This document shows, piece after piece, positions 34,417-44,924 of a stretch of 64,000 nt of DNA (position 1 is the stretch's first letter; each line of letters begins with the position of its first letter). A program made the translations under genes and the position numbers. The notes beneath the pieces were generated by a model, which was not told the DNA's origin, did no database searches, and was given only the letters and a program-made list of their open reading frames with translations. The DNA comes from Blastocystis hominis (taxonomy: Eukaryota > Sar > Bigyra > Opalinata > Blastocystidae): contig NW_013171816.1 of assembly GCF_000151665.1 (NCBI RefSeq), forward strand, positions 67,001 to 131,000, given 5' to 3'.

Positions 34417-34804
34417 CTAGCTTTTCTGTACCCACCTGGAGCGACACTCGGGACAACTGTCGTGCGATTGGAGCCATTTGTTCATGCAGTGTGCGTGGCA
34501 ACTGTGTCTGCACACTCCAGTCACTATTTATCACGAATGAGAACCATTTCAACCTGGAGGGCAGCTATCACCGGGAAGAGCGCAGTCTGGGCAACAAAAG
34601 TCGAGTGGCATCTGGCAAATCGGGCAATCTTCATTCTCTGTATCCCACATCCAAAAGGCAGTGGTTTTCCATCTATTTCGTAAGTGGAATTTGAATTAGA
34701 AATACTCTACAGAGTGATGCAACGTGAAAATACCTACTAGATATCGAATAGGTCATGTCTTCCCATTTGACTGAATCCGTTATAGATCCTTCATCTTGAG
34801 ACAT
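34417..34804 (-). CDS. APC11: Anaphase-promoting complex subunit APC11 (RING-H2)
   Basis: RING-H2 ligands are visible across two exons: ENEDCPICQMPLDFCCPDCA, GDSCP, then (after a 30-nt intron) CRHSCHAHCMNKWLQSHDSC, PECRSRWVQKS, TAG at 34417-34419. The extra CCPDC..PGDSCP insert is specific to APC11 and separates it from Rbx1. The preceding WKTTAFWMWDTENED matches the APC11 N-terminal strand that docks on the APC2 cullin. The best start is ATG 34804 (MSQDEGSITDSVKWEDM), joined by an intron of about 61 nt; this 5' end is tentative. It recruits E2 for ubiquitin transfer in mitosis. The ATG is only about 25 bases beyond the polyadenylation element of the upstream condensin gene. Confidence 0.85.
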
Positions 34805-34829
34805 GTAGCGATTCAAAATCAAGAATGAA

Positions 34830-34837
34830 AACAAACA
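34830..34837 (-). terminator. Polyadenylation element of the condensin gene
   Basis: Minus-strand TGTTTGTT, ten bases after the encoded TAA (34847-34849). The predicted cleavage T is 34842, with four bases between. Confidence 0.6.
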
Positions 34838-34846
34838 GAGAAAGGA

Positions 34847-37800
34847 TTAGTATTCAGGTTCATCAAAATAGGAATCAGATAACTCTTTTTCCTTTGTAGT
34901 TTTTTGTATAGATTCGTTTGGTAATTCGATTAAGGGTTCTTCTTCTATTGGAGGTAATAGTTGTTCTGCAGTAGGTGGTTCATTGTGTGGTTGTTCGATT
35001 TCGTTTGTTTTTGGTTCATTTGTTGTTGCTGTTGTTGTTAAGGTTTGTTCGATCTGTTCTATTTTCTCCTTCTCTTCTTCCTGTTCTTTCTGTTCCTCTT
35101 GTTGTTGTTGTTCTGGCTGTGAAGGCATTTCTTTCTTTGCTGTTTCATTCATCGTGTTTCGTTCCTTCTTTTCTTTACTCGTTTCACTTCGATCCAATTC
35201 TTCTTCTTCTGCTGCTGCTTTTTCCTCCTCTTCTTCTTCTTCTTCTTCCATTTCTTCGCTCGATTCTTCGCTGTCACTCTCCAACACCATCGCTTCTTCC
35301 CGCTTTCGCTTCTTCGTCTTCTCTTCCTCCGCCTTTTTCTTCGTCCCCGCCTCCTTCCCGCGCTTTTGAATTTCCTCCGCCACGCGCAGAATGAACTCCA
35401 CGGCCTGCTTCGAATCCGAATTCTCCGCCGCGTTCAGCGTTTCCTGGTACTTTTCCCTCGCTATTTCTCACCGCTTGGATTCGTTTCTACTGTCCTGAAC
35501 GAACTCCGCAAGCGGCGCCACGACGGAATTCGCGATGCGGAGATTGGAAGCAGCGCGCGCCTCGACGGCGAAGCGCATCATCGTGAGAACGCACAGCGTC
35601 GAAGGGAGCGAAGAGCAGGCCTCCAGCTTCTGGAACAGAAACTGCATGCTCTGCACGTGAAACGGAACACAAAACACAATTCCAGGGTGAGAAGCGGCGC
35701 GTTGCGAAGGAGCAAAGCGCACAGAACGCTCTCGCGCGATGATTCAAAGCGTAGCTCAAAGCAGCGCGCGAGATCTGCGGTTCAGTCGATCGAGCGGCGC
35801 CCACTTCGAAGCGAAATTTCGTCGCCCGTAGCTTCCTCCCATCGATGCAAAATCGACTGAATGGGGTCGTGGAGAACCGCGGGATGCGATTTGAGCAACG
35901 GAACCAATTCGGTCTCGATGGGAAGGAAACTCTCCAGAGGGAAGAACGAAATCACGGAGTGGAGCAGATCCGAAATGATGAATTGTTTCTAGCGATAACC
36001 GCGGTTCTCGGCTGTGTACGAAGTTTGGAATCGAAACGGTCATCCACTGAATCCCCTGCAGCCATTTCGCGAACGCAGGGAGAACGTGCTGCGTCAAAAC
36101 GCGTTTGATTCGAGGCAAAAAATCGTTTTCATCGTCCTCAAATGTGTTTCCTTGCCTTCGGATTGTGAGCTGGCTTTTCACTTCCGCGGGAGTGGCGTCG
36201 AAAACGGCGGAAAGATACGATCGAACGACCTGGGCGAGGAGGCTTGTGTACTTGGATTGAGTTTTGTTTGATGGGTTTGTACCTGCTCATCGAAGAGCAA
36301 CAGCGACGCGCATTTCGTGGAATGAACGAGAAGCAAGTGAAGAAGCGAAAGACAGAAGCAACCTATCGATGATTTGATTGGCTCGCCGCCACCTGTTTCG
36401 TTGAACGGGAGAATTTCTCTTCGAAGAATCGTGCATAACTCAAGCATGCTGCTTGGAATCGGGCCGATGAGCGGGTTGGAATATTGTTTCTCGACCCAAC
36501 TCAGATCGGTTCTTTCTTGTTTCGCTTTTTCGAGCGATTGCTTCGCATTGATGTGCATTTCGATGTGGAATTGAAGCGCCAATAACCGAACAAACGCTTC
36601 CAACGTCGCGTGCGGGCGTTTCACTGTTTGGGTCTCGATATCCGCGAATAAATAGCTCTGCAGACTGACCACCACTGTCTTCAGAACATCCAAAATGTTC
36701 GTGATCATTTCTTTTTCGTAGGAGGACGTTTGTGTGATGGTGTCGTTCAAAATGGCTTCCAGAATATCGATGCTTTGCTCCAACGAAAGCGACAAATCCG
36801 ACGCTTTTTCGCTGTCCTCCATTTCCGAATTCGCTTTCGAATTCGCTTTCGAATTCTTTTTCTTCTGCGTCGTTTTCGAAATGCGTTGCTTCTTCACTGG
36901 GATGCTCACGTGGATTAGCGAGGCTTCTTCGCTGCCGCCCATTTTTGCCGGGTCTTCGAGAAACAGCGCGACTTGCTTCAGCGCGACGCGAAGCAGCTGC
37001 TCGCCCATTTCCCAGTGGTAAACGAGCTGAATAAACAGCGGCAGATGCGTGTGCAAAAAGGTTTGGCTCTCCGAGAGAAGAAGGCTCGGGAAATTCTGAG
37101 CGGATCAGGCAGAACGGAGAGAAATACCGGGCTGATTTGCGTGATTTGGGAATAACTGAAGAACGTCAGGAACGAAAGGAAGTCCGCCTCCGTTTCTCCT
37201 TTTTCTCCTTTTTCTCCTTTTTCTTCTTCGTTGTGCGTGATGCGACTCTGCAGAAGGAGGAGCCGGTTACTCTGCGCGGAACACAATTGGAACACAAATA
37301 CAGTGAGTTCGGTGAGGAGATATTTGCTGGATTCTTCGAGTTCTTTCGGCGAACAGGCGTTTCGAATCGACTGCAGCAGAACACAAATCAAATGGAAGAG
37401 CTTCGATTGGAATTCCTCGCTCCCCGCGGGAATCGACGCGTCTTCCAGGCCTGTTCGCGGTTCTTCGACCGTTGTTTCCACCGCGGTTATCTCCTTCGCC
37501 GATCGCTTTCGTTTCCCTTTTTTGTTTTGTGTTTCGATTTGTGTTTCGATTTGTGTTTCTGACTCGCTCTGCTTTTCCTTGGCGGATGAAACGCTCGCAT
37601 CGCCGGGCTGCATGGAATCCAATTCGCAAAGAAAACCGCGGTTTTAAAACAGAGAAACAGGGAAATCAGGAGGAGTCGCGTGAGCTTCAGGACGCTGTCG
37701 AGTCCCGCGGTTTCGACGCTCTGCGCGAAGAAAACGGCGCAGGCGTCGGGGTCGTGGATGAGAAAATTGTGAACGCGCGTGACGACGCGCGAATTGTTTT

Positions 37801-39647
37801 TCTATGTTAGCAGAAAGGCGAATAAAAGACACCTCCTTCCAGAAGAGAGGCGTGAGGAACTTGGTGTAGAGGCGGTTGATGGAGTTGGTGGGGTTGGCGG
37901 TGTGGTCGAAGCGCAGCATGCGAAGGAAGTCGTCCAGCACGAAAACCGCGGACAGATCGAACGACTTGATGTTCTGCAGCTTGATCAGCAGCTGCAGGAA
38001 GCTCTTGCGGACCCGCAGGCTCCGATCGAAGAGGAACGGCCAGAGCTTCGCGATGTGCGGGAACAAAACCTTGTAGACCAGCCGGTTGTCCAGCAGCTCG
38101 AGGAGTCCCTGCGCTTCAATTGTCGGTCCTTTCGGCCTACGCGGAGACACAATTCGCGGACTTCCACGTGCACGTCGTGCATCAAATGCGTCGTCACGTG
38201 CTCCAGAATCATCGACGTCACCGACACCGGCAGTAATTCGAAATAATTGCCTGCATTTCACCCTTTTTTTAACAGAAATTAACATACAGATCAAATGCAA
38301 AACTCCCGCCACCGCCACGCTCCGCACGTCGGGCGTTTCGTCGTCGCACAGCACGAGAATGGCCTTGAACTGGTCCTCGATGGAATAGGTGTCACGTGCC
38401 TCGGAGGTTCCGAGGGGGAAGCAATCAATGAACAGAATGGCGGCGTGACGACGCACAATCGCGTTGGAAACCGACAAAGAGCGGAAGAGAATCGGCTCGT
38501 AGAGCTCGGTGAGGCGCGTCCAGAGCTCTTTGTGCTTTCGGTAGTGGACGAAAGAGCCCATGAGGAGCTTCAGCACGGAGAAGACTTTGGAAGAGGACGC
38601 ATGAACCGCCATGTTCACGATCTCCTGAATCACTTCATGTTCTAACGCGTTTCGAATTCTATCGAATCAGAGGGAGAAGAATAAAATAGAAAACGTATCG
38701 TCCTCGCACGAGAGATCGGCAGTCATGATCGCATCGCCCCATTTCCGCACAGAACTCACCGGGAGTTTCAGAGCGACTTGTTGGAGGGAAAAAAAGCATT
38801 CCCTGGGGAAATCCGCAGAGAGGGTCAGGAATCTAGTGAACAAACAGAGGGACGACATACAGAGGGAGGAGGCGCTTGCTGTGCGTGTGTGCGATGAATT
38901 GGGGCGAACGAACGGCTTCGAGAATGATGGCTCGTGTTGTATTGGATTGGGCACTGGAGAAATCGATGAGAACTAAACTCTCGCGAATGGCATTTCTGAA
39001 CATGAGCGAAATTCGGATGAATAGCTTTACAATCGATTCATATAACTATTGAAGCGTTTATCAAAACGAAGTGTGCGAGCTAAGACATACACACACATAT
39101 TCGGTGCATATCGTTCTCGATTCGCATACTTTTTGACCCACAGTTTCTCAAAGAGTTTGCTCAATTCTTCTTGAAGCTCTTCTATGAACGAAAAGAACAG
39201 AGTGTGCAAAATATCTAGAATTTGATCGATTACGGCAGTATGCAGCAAGTCATTCTATTTCATATATAAGACAAAACCAAACGTCAGCACACACCATCAA
39301 CAGATGCTGAAGTGCCTCCAAAAACTCTAAATCCTTTGATGAGACTATTCTCAATTCAAATATCAATAGATACATCGATTTGGATTCGAAGGGTCGATTC
39401 CGTTCACTAAGCAATCATCCGGGTTGTCCACCGAATCGACAGCCCGATAAATCGCTTCCCAGAACTGTTTCGCGTTCTACTTATCAACATAACGAATTTC
39501 ACACACCTGCTTTGTCATCGTTTGCATCACTTCCTTAAAATCAAAATTGGATGATGGATTCATGTCATCGGCAACGATTCCCAGAACCGCTTCTTTACAG
39601 TTCTCTCCTTCCACACGTGCGATGAGCTCTTTTGCTTTTTCCGACAT
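34847..39647 (-). CDS. Condensin-2 subunit G2-like HEAT protein
   Basis: ATG 39647 (MSEKAKELIARVEGENC). A long series of exons with roughly 30-nt introns gives a HEAT solenoid. The segment around 38400-38630 (LYEPILFRSLSVSNAIVRRH, AAILFIDCFPLGTSEARDTY, DDETPDVRSVAVAGVL) matches the NCAPG2 motif of 'R.AA.LF...FP' followed by 'P.VR..AV.GV'. The next repeats (LWPFLFDRSLRVRKSFLQLL) fit too. The C-terminus is a charged, Glu/Lys/Gln-rich tail with a KKRKRE nuclear-localisation-like stretch, ending FDEPEY, TAA 34847. Condensin II organises chromosomes in mitosis with SMC2/4, CAP-H2 and CAP-D3. The assignment rests on the HEAT pattern, so I hold it as probable. Exon joins in 35400-36100 are not all worked out. 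Confidence 0.7.
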
Positions 39648-39733
39648 ATTGATGGAATGGAAGATAAGATGATTCTTGTGTTTGAATGAATAGGTAGGCT
39701 ATTGAAATAGGGCATTTGTAATAGTTTGACCGA

Positions 39734-39815
39734 GACAACTTGTCCGAGTGGTTAAGGAGACAGACTCGAAATCTGTTGGGCTTTGCCCGCGCAAGTTCGA
39801 ATCCTGCAGTTGTCG
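39734..39815 (+). tRNA. tRNA-Ser(CGA)
   Basis: 82 nt with a seven-pair acceptor stem (GACAACT / AGTTGTC), discriminator G, and A-box TGTCCGAGTGG. The anticodon arm is ACAGACTCGAAATCTGT with CGA in the loop. It has a long variable arm (TGGGCTTTGCCCG) typical of serine tRNAs, and T-loop/B-box GTTCGAATCC. No intron. It is followed by a T6 run (39816-39821) that can end Pol III transcription. Confidence 0.95.
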
Positions 39816-40011
39816 TTTTTTATTAATCAATGAATCAATTTTATGAAAGCAACCTTTTTTTTATTCACTATTCCCTGTAATTGTTTATTGCTTCTCTCCT
39901 CTTCTGCCATGATCTTTTCTTCCCTGCTTTCGTTTTATAGTTTATCAAACATTGCATATAAAACAACCTTTTTCCTTTTCACTGTCTTCTTCTTCTTCTC
40001 CCTTATCATTT

Positions 40012-41295
40012 TTATTCCTTCTCCATCTTCATTCCCTCCTCTTCCTCCTCCTCCTCTTCCACCATAATCTTCTTCTCTTCCTCGTCTTCTTCTTCCATCG
40101 GAACGCCATTTTCCAGTTCTTCCAACTCCTTAATGATCGTCTCACACTTCTGCTTCAACACTTCCAACGCCTATTTCTCACTCCCATCCCCTTCTCTCAC
40201 TCGAGGAACCAGCGACTTCGCAGATACGCAGCCCGTCGACTCCACAGAGAAGATGAAGTCATTTCGGATCACGCCCAGCTGCACCTTTTCCCGATTCTCC
40301 GGAAGGCGAATACACTCTCGGCACATTCTATCTCGCACACTCTCACGATCCTTACGTGCAATTCAGATCATGCGCCACATGCAGCGTTTTCTCGCCTCCA
40401 ATGTCCTCAATATCGAACACTCCCATCGGACATATCTGCTTCATCCGCTCTGCGTCTTCTCCCACGAGCGGCTTCGGGAATCGGATCGACGGTCGCATGC
40501 GATAAACCGCGGTACAAACCGGCGACCTTTCCTCATCGAATTCCATCGAACCTACCATTTCGCGTGATCCTCGCCCACGCCTTTGGTCGCGTAGCACTCC
40601 AAATCGATGGCTTGCCCGGGAGCGAGCTTCGTCAGAATGATGTCATCATGCACCAGACCGATCTGTCCTTCCGGCAAATCCAGCTGTCTGCCCAGCTTCT
40701 CCAGCTCCAGGCTCTGCGAATACACCGTCAAATATTCCACGTTGCGGTTGTTGGCCGCTTTCTGCAGCTCGGAAAGACTCGGACAAGTCACGCGCAGATT
40801 GAACTTCAGCGAGTTCTTGTCCGTGAAGTCGCTGCGGTTGTGACCGTTCTCACCAGGAGGACAGATGTAATCGAAGTCGTTCGCGTCCGCTTTGATGGGG
40901 ATTAATCCGAGACGATGGCAAAGCACTTCGTCCTATTCATCAAACCGGAGACCATGAAGTACCTGCATCACGGACGTGTTATTGTTCATAAAAACAGTAC
41001 TTATGGCCATTGTTGGTACTTCTGCTATCAACACTCGGCGCAGAGCGTTTGCAATGGATGCATCAACGCCCACAAGTTCAAAAACGACCTGCTCATCAGA
41101 CTAGACACTCATTTCGCTTCCACCAACGAATACCTGCGAGAGAATATTAATTTTCAAGTTCTCGTCGAGACCATCTAAATAATGCTCCACAGCATGGCTG
41201 GTTTCCACGACCTTTGCATCACATCCAAAAATAACGCAGTACGTCCCTAATTCCTGAGAATTCAACAGCGGCGATGGGTTTCTTTCCTGGCATTT
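40012..41295 (-). CDS. POLR1C: RNA polymerase I/III subunit AC40 (POLR1C)
   Basis: ATG 41295 ([17 protein letters not shown]), then a 31-nt intron. The alpha-like family blocks follow: [100 protein letters not shown]. Then come the C-terminal [37 protein letters not shown] and [15 protein letters not shown]. The acidic Glu-rich tail (about 30 residues, [14 protein letters not shown]) ending at TAA 40012 is longer than usual. AC40 pairs with AC19 to seed assembly of Pol I and Pol III, so it is shared by both machines; RPA135 and a TAF1B-like gene are in the same window. Confidence 0.93.
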
Positions 41296-41984
41296 GAATG
41301 TAAATAGATGGCAAACTGCGATAGTAAATCACGACTCTTTTTGCTCGAAATATTGGAATTCCATAAAGGTATTTGATTGTTTCATATTATACTTGTTCAA
41401 ATGAACAGTAATTTAACACCTTGTATTTATCGTAGAATGAAAAAATTTAGGGAAGGGCAAAATGGGTTCGTAGTTGTATAGATCGTGTATTAAATGATAA
41501 TTCTTGGCTGCGAAAACTGTAGATATGATGTAAAAATTCTATGGCTATGATTCTTTTTTCAGATAATGAGATTCTACTTAAAAAGCCTATTGAAACCTTA
41601 TTCTTACAAAACTTACATATGCAATCCGGTTTGGTATCATGTTGATAGCTCTGATATGCTTTTCTACTTTGGGTGGAGTGAATTACATCATATTATAGCA
41701 GGTTACCAATATAGATATGCTCATCACTTACAGTATGCATTGTTACAATTACATCTATTACAGATATTACGATTTACTTAACATATGGGTCATTCACACC
41801 CTGTACAGTTAATTTTTATCAATACAATACTATATTCAAACATAATTATCAACCACATATATAGCAGCCTGCAAATGAAAACTCCTTATGGAAAACCAAC
41901 TATTTACTCTCTCACTGTTTCTGTTCATTCCCCATTCACTCCAATCATTGTTAATAGAAAACATAAAACTAAACAGTTTAACAC
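41296..41984. other. AT-rich intergenic region
   Basis: About 690 bases of low-GC DNA lie between the AC40 start and the stop of the next minus-strand gene. The small ORFs here (for example 41566-41781) have no domain, no plausible exon partners and AT-driven composition. I see no RNA gene. It holds the AC40 promoter and the 3' end of the neighbour. Confidence 0.5.
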
Positions 41985-43072
41985 TTAAACATCATCATCA
42001 GATTCCAGATGCTTGTGTGATCTATGTTTCTTCTCCTTCTTCACTTCCTCCACAGCGGGCACCTCTCCATCGCTCACCTCCGAACCCGAAGTATCCTCTC
42101 CATCGAGAATCGCCTGGTTCTCCTCGCTCAGATTTCGGCAGTGGAATCCATAGAGCAAAATCCAGTTATTGTAGCAAATGAAGAAGAGAATATAGCTAAA
42201 GCTGGACGCGCTATCGAACGATCTGTAGTTCACGACTTTCAAAAACTCGAGGATGGTGGTAATAAGTCCCAACAACGCAGCCGCATATCCACACACTCTC
42301 CACTTTCCTCCTATCACTTCGTCCTCCTTATCATACACGCAAGCCATGTAGATTCCGACAGCCAGAATCGTATCTCGCAGGAAGGTAACCCAGGTGAAGC
42401 AGTTCTCATAGAGCATGTAGGCGATCTCCATCGAAATAAAGGGGTTCACTCTCTGCTGATGACTGGGACGGAAAATGCGAGAAGTAACGCCTCCAGCCTA
42501 GAGAGATGAGAACGCTCGAAAGAAAGAGTACAGAGCGAAGTCCTGAGGCAAAAGCGGATTTCATGCATTCCAAAACCAATCCGCCAATGAGGCAATATCG
42601 CATAACACCCACCCCGTTGTGTCCAGAGTACAAATCATCCATGGTCTAGCGGTTACTAGCAGAGAAAAAACGGTACGAAAAAAGGAATACAGGTCAGAAG
42701 CCCAGTAAGCACAACTAGACGTAAGAAATCACACTATAGCACGGTACAGAGAAGATGGGCAAACTGATTTGAACCAATGTTCTTTGCTCTCAAATCGAAA
42801 AGACGGTCGAGGCAAGTGTGATTGAAGTCCTGCATGTCAAACAGCTATTTCTACGATACGGTGAGCTGATCAAATGTGCAGACACTCGCTTCTTCATCTG
42901 TTCCCAAGGAAGTACCGATATAGGATTGCATTGCCATAGCAATCAGTGTTCCAGCAACACTAGATGATAAGAATCCGGTGTAAATGGATTACCCAATTAT
43001 AGAGCAATAGTAAGCGAGCTTGTAAACACTCTCTGGATCATTGGGCGAGATGTAGCTCTTGAAGTTCAGCAT
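41985..43072 (-). CDS. Multi-pass membrane protein of unknown function
   Basis: ATG 43072 (MLNFKSYISPNDPESVYKLA), joined over introns of 33, 30, 33, 31 and 34 nt to a long last exon ending TAA 41985. Hydrophobic helices: LAYYCSIIGVAGTLIAMAM, LFVLTGLLTCIPFF, MRYCLIGGLVLECMK, a helix around NCFTWVTFLRDTILAVGIYM, GYAAALLGLITTILEFL and FSYILFFICYNNWILLYGF, so about six. The C-terminal tail is cytosol-like, acidic then basic (KKEKKHRSHKHLESDDDV). The paired acidic/aromatic residues in the middle helices could be functional. I do not recognise the family; an organellar or ER/plasma-membrane transporter or channel-like protein is possible. Confidence 0.72.
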
Positions 43073-43391
43073 TTTTTCTATATCTTGATCTTTCTCTCAT
43101 CGTCACCTACACAATAGAAACAAAATATGAATGAATTGCTTAAGAAACAAAACACATACGAAAAGTGTACTCTCTGCCAAAACACGCAAATTCCCGTTTT
43201 GATTGTGTTATTTCATAATTATGAATAAGACTAATCACTATTTCAGATTGTTGTATTTACTAGGTTGTTTTCTAAATGCTTTAATTACAGGGAGGCATCG
43301 TACGTCGACGAGAAGGGTGAAGGAAGAATCGTTGAAAGTGTCTATACCGATTTACGTTTGAAAACAAAACCGAAAGCAAAGAAGCAACATA
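43073..43391. other. Intergenic region between tandem minus-strand genes
   Basis: 319 bases lie between the 3' end of the G-patch gene and the start of the multi-pass membrane protein gene. No gene seen; the left part is AT-rich and should be the promoter of the membrane protein gene. Confidence 0.5.
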
Positions 43392-44807
43392 TTACATCGA
43401 AGAATTGGTAGAAGAACGGACAAAGCACATGTTGCTGTCCGATGTATTTCCTTTTCCTGTTGTGGCGCCAATTCCCTTGTTATCGCGCTTAATATGAATT
43501 CCTATCGGCTCCACAATGCCATGCCCTTGCTGTCCCAAGCTTCCTCCTTCCCAGCCCAGTTTCTTTAGCATTTGATTTCCCTTATTCTCGCTACTAATCG
43601 GAGTGGATAGTCCCTCCATCTATCCTTCATTTTGTATTACAACTTCGTTACCAGAGTCTTTTGCATGCCAGAAGATTTGGAGGGAGATCGACTCCTTACA
43701 AGCGGTAGCTCAGTCGGGGAAGCTTGCTTCGATTGTTTCTTTCCCTCTCTCTTCGCCATTCGGATGTTCTTCTTTCTATTTTTCACCAACAACGCACAAA
43801 AGCAAACGTCCAACGTAAAGGTTTCGCTACGGTGATAAACAACCACTCCTTCTCCTTCTCTGTGTTCATCAACAGATCAAACTTTTCGCAGTACTTATTT
43901 ATCTAGCATGAACAACAACATGAGACATCATTACAGTCTTTCGAATCAACGGTGCATTGCACGGTATGGGAGCGAACGAGAAGGACTGGATGAACTCATT
44001 ATTGACTAGAAGTTCGAAAGCCTTCAAAATACTCTTTTCCCGCGTTTTGGAAAACACTTTGTTTCACAAATTGTATTATTTTTACTTTTCTTCGACTTGT
44101 GTTCTAGCTTGCGCTGACTTCTAGGGGATGTGTCCAAGTAACTGACGCTGTTTCCAAGCATCTCACTTTCATCATGGTGTTCTAGCAAAAAGAGCGGAAG
44201 AGGCATCTCATCATCCGAGTCTTCTTCTTCTTCTTCTTCTTCATTGTCACTCGTTTTATCGGATACATCATCCCCATCACTGGAATTAGTTGAACCAGAA
44301 TCATTTGAAGTATCACGTTCTCTCGAATTAACAGCTTCTGCACCCCCAGCATCCACTCCCGTCTCATCCATCCCATCTTCTGAATCGTTTGAACCGCTAC
44401 TATCAGAGCTATCGAAGGCGAATGGGTTTGGTGTTGTATCTATTACATATTTTGCTTCGACAGGCGTGGAATCATTTTCATAAAAGTTATTCACGACGTC
44501 TGTCCCTATTTTACGATACTTTTTGAGAGATGGTGCTTCATACTGATCATCCTACAAATAACAATCGAAATCACAAAATAGACAGAACTCTCTTCATCTT
44601 CTCCCGTCTCAACACTCTTTTCAGGGACATAGATCGAGTCTTCATAGTCTAAATCCAAAAAACGATGGACATCCTGGTCTCCATCATTGTAGATGTGCAT
44701 TCGGTTCAATTTCTGCTTCCTTCTTTTTTCTCGTAGTTTTTTGCCTCGTTTCCTACAGGTTGTGCTTCATTCATTGAAATACCCTTGCATCCGCTGATAA
44801 GTACTCA
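43392..44807 (-). CDS. G-patch protein, Sqs1-like
   Basis: ATG 44807 (MSTYQRMQGKRGKKLREKRR), via a 30-nt intron. A Ser/Asp/Glu-rich acidic middle follows (SDSSGSNDSEDGMDE, NEEEEEEEDSDDEMPLPLFL). Then comes a helical piece with an R3H-like segment (INKYCEKFDLLMNTEKEKEW, LFITVAKP), and a C-terminal G-patch (ENKGNQMLKKLGWEGGSLGQ, QGHGIVEPIGIHIKRDNKGI) before TAA 43392. R3H plus G-patch with an acidic N-terminus is the layout of yeast Sqs1/Pfa1, an activator of the Prp43 helicase in 20S pre-rRNA and spliceosome processing. The G-patch is certain; the R3H call is moderate. Confidence 0.75.
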
Positions 44808-44924
44808 TTTCAAACACAGAATCAATAATACAAAAATACTGAGTTTTTTTCGAATCCCGAACTAGGAGGCAAAATTTGCCACTCTGTCTCAAGGTCTAAT
44901 TGTTAGTCCGAAAGGCATCTGTGA

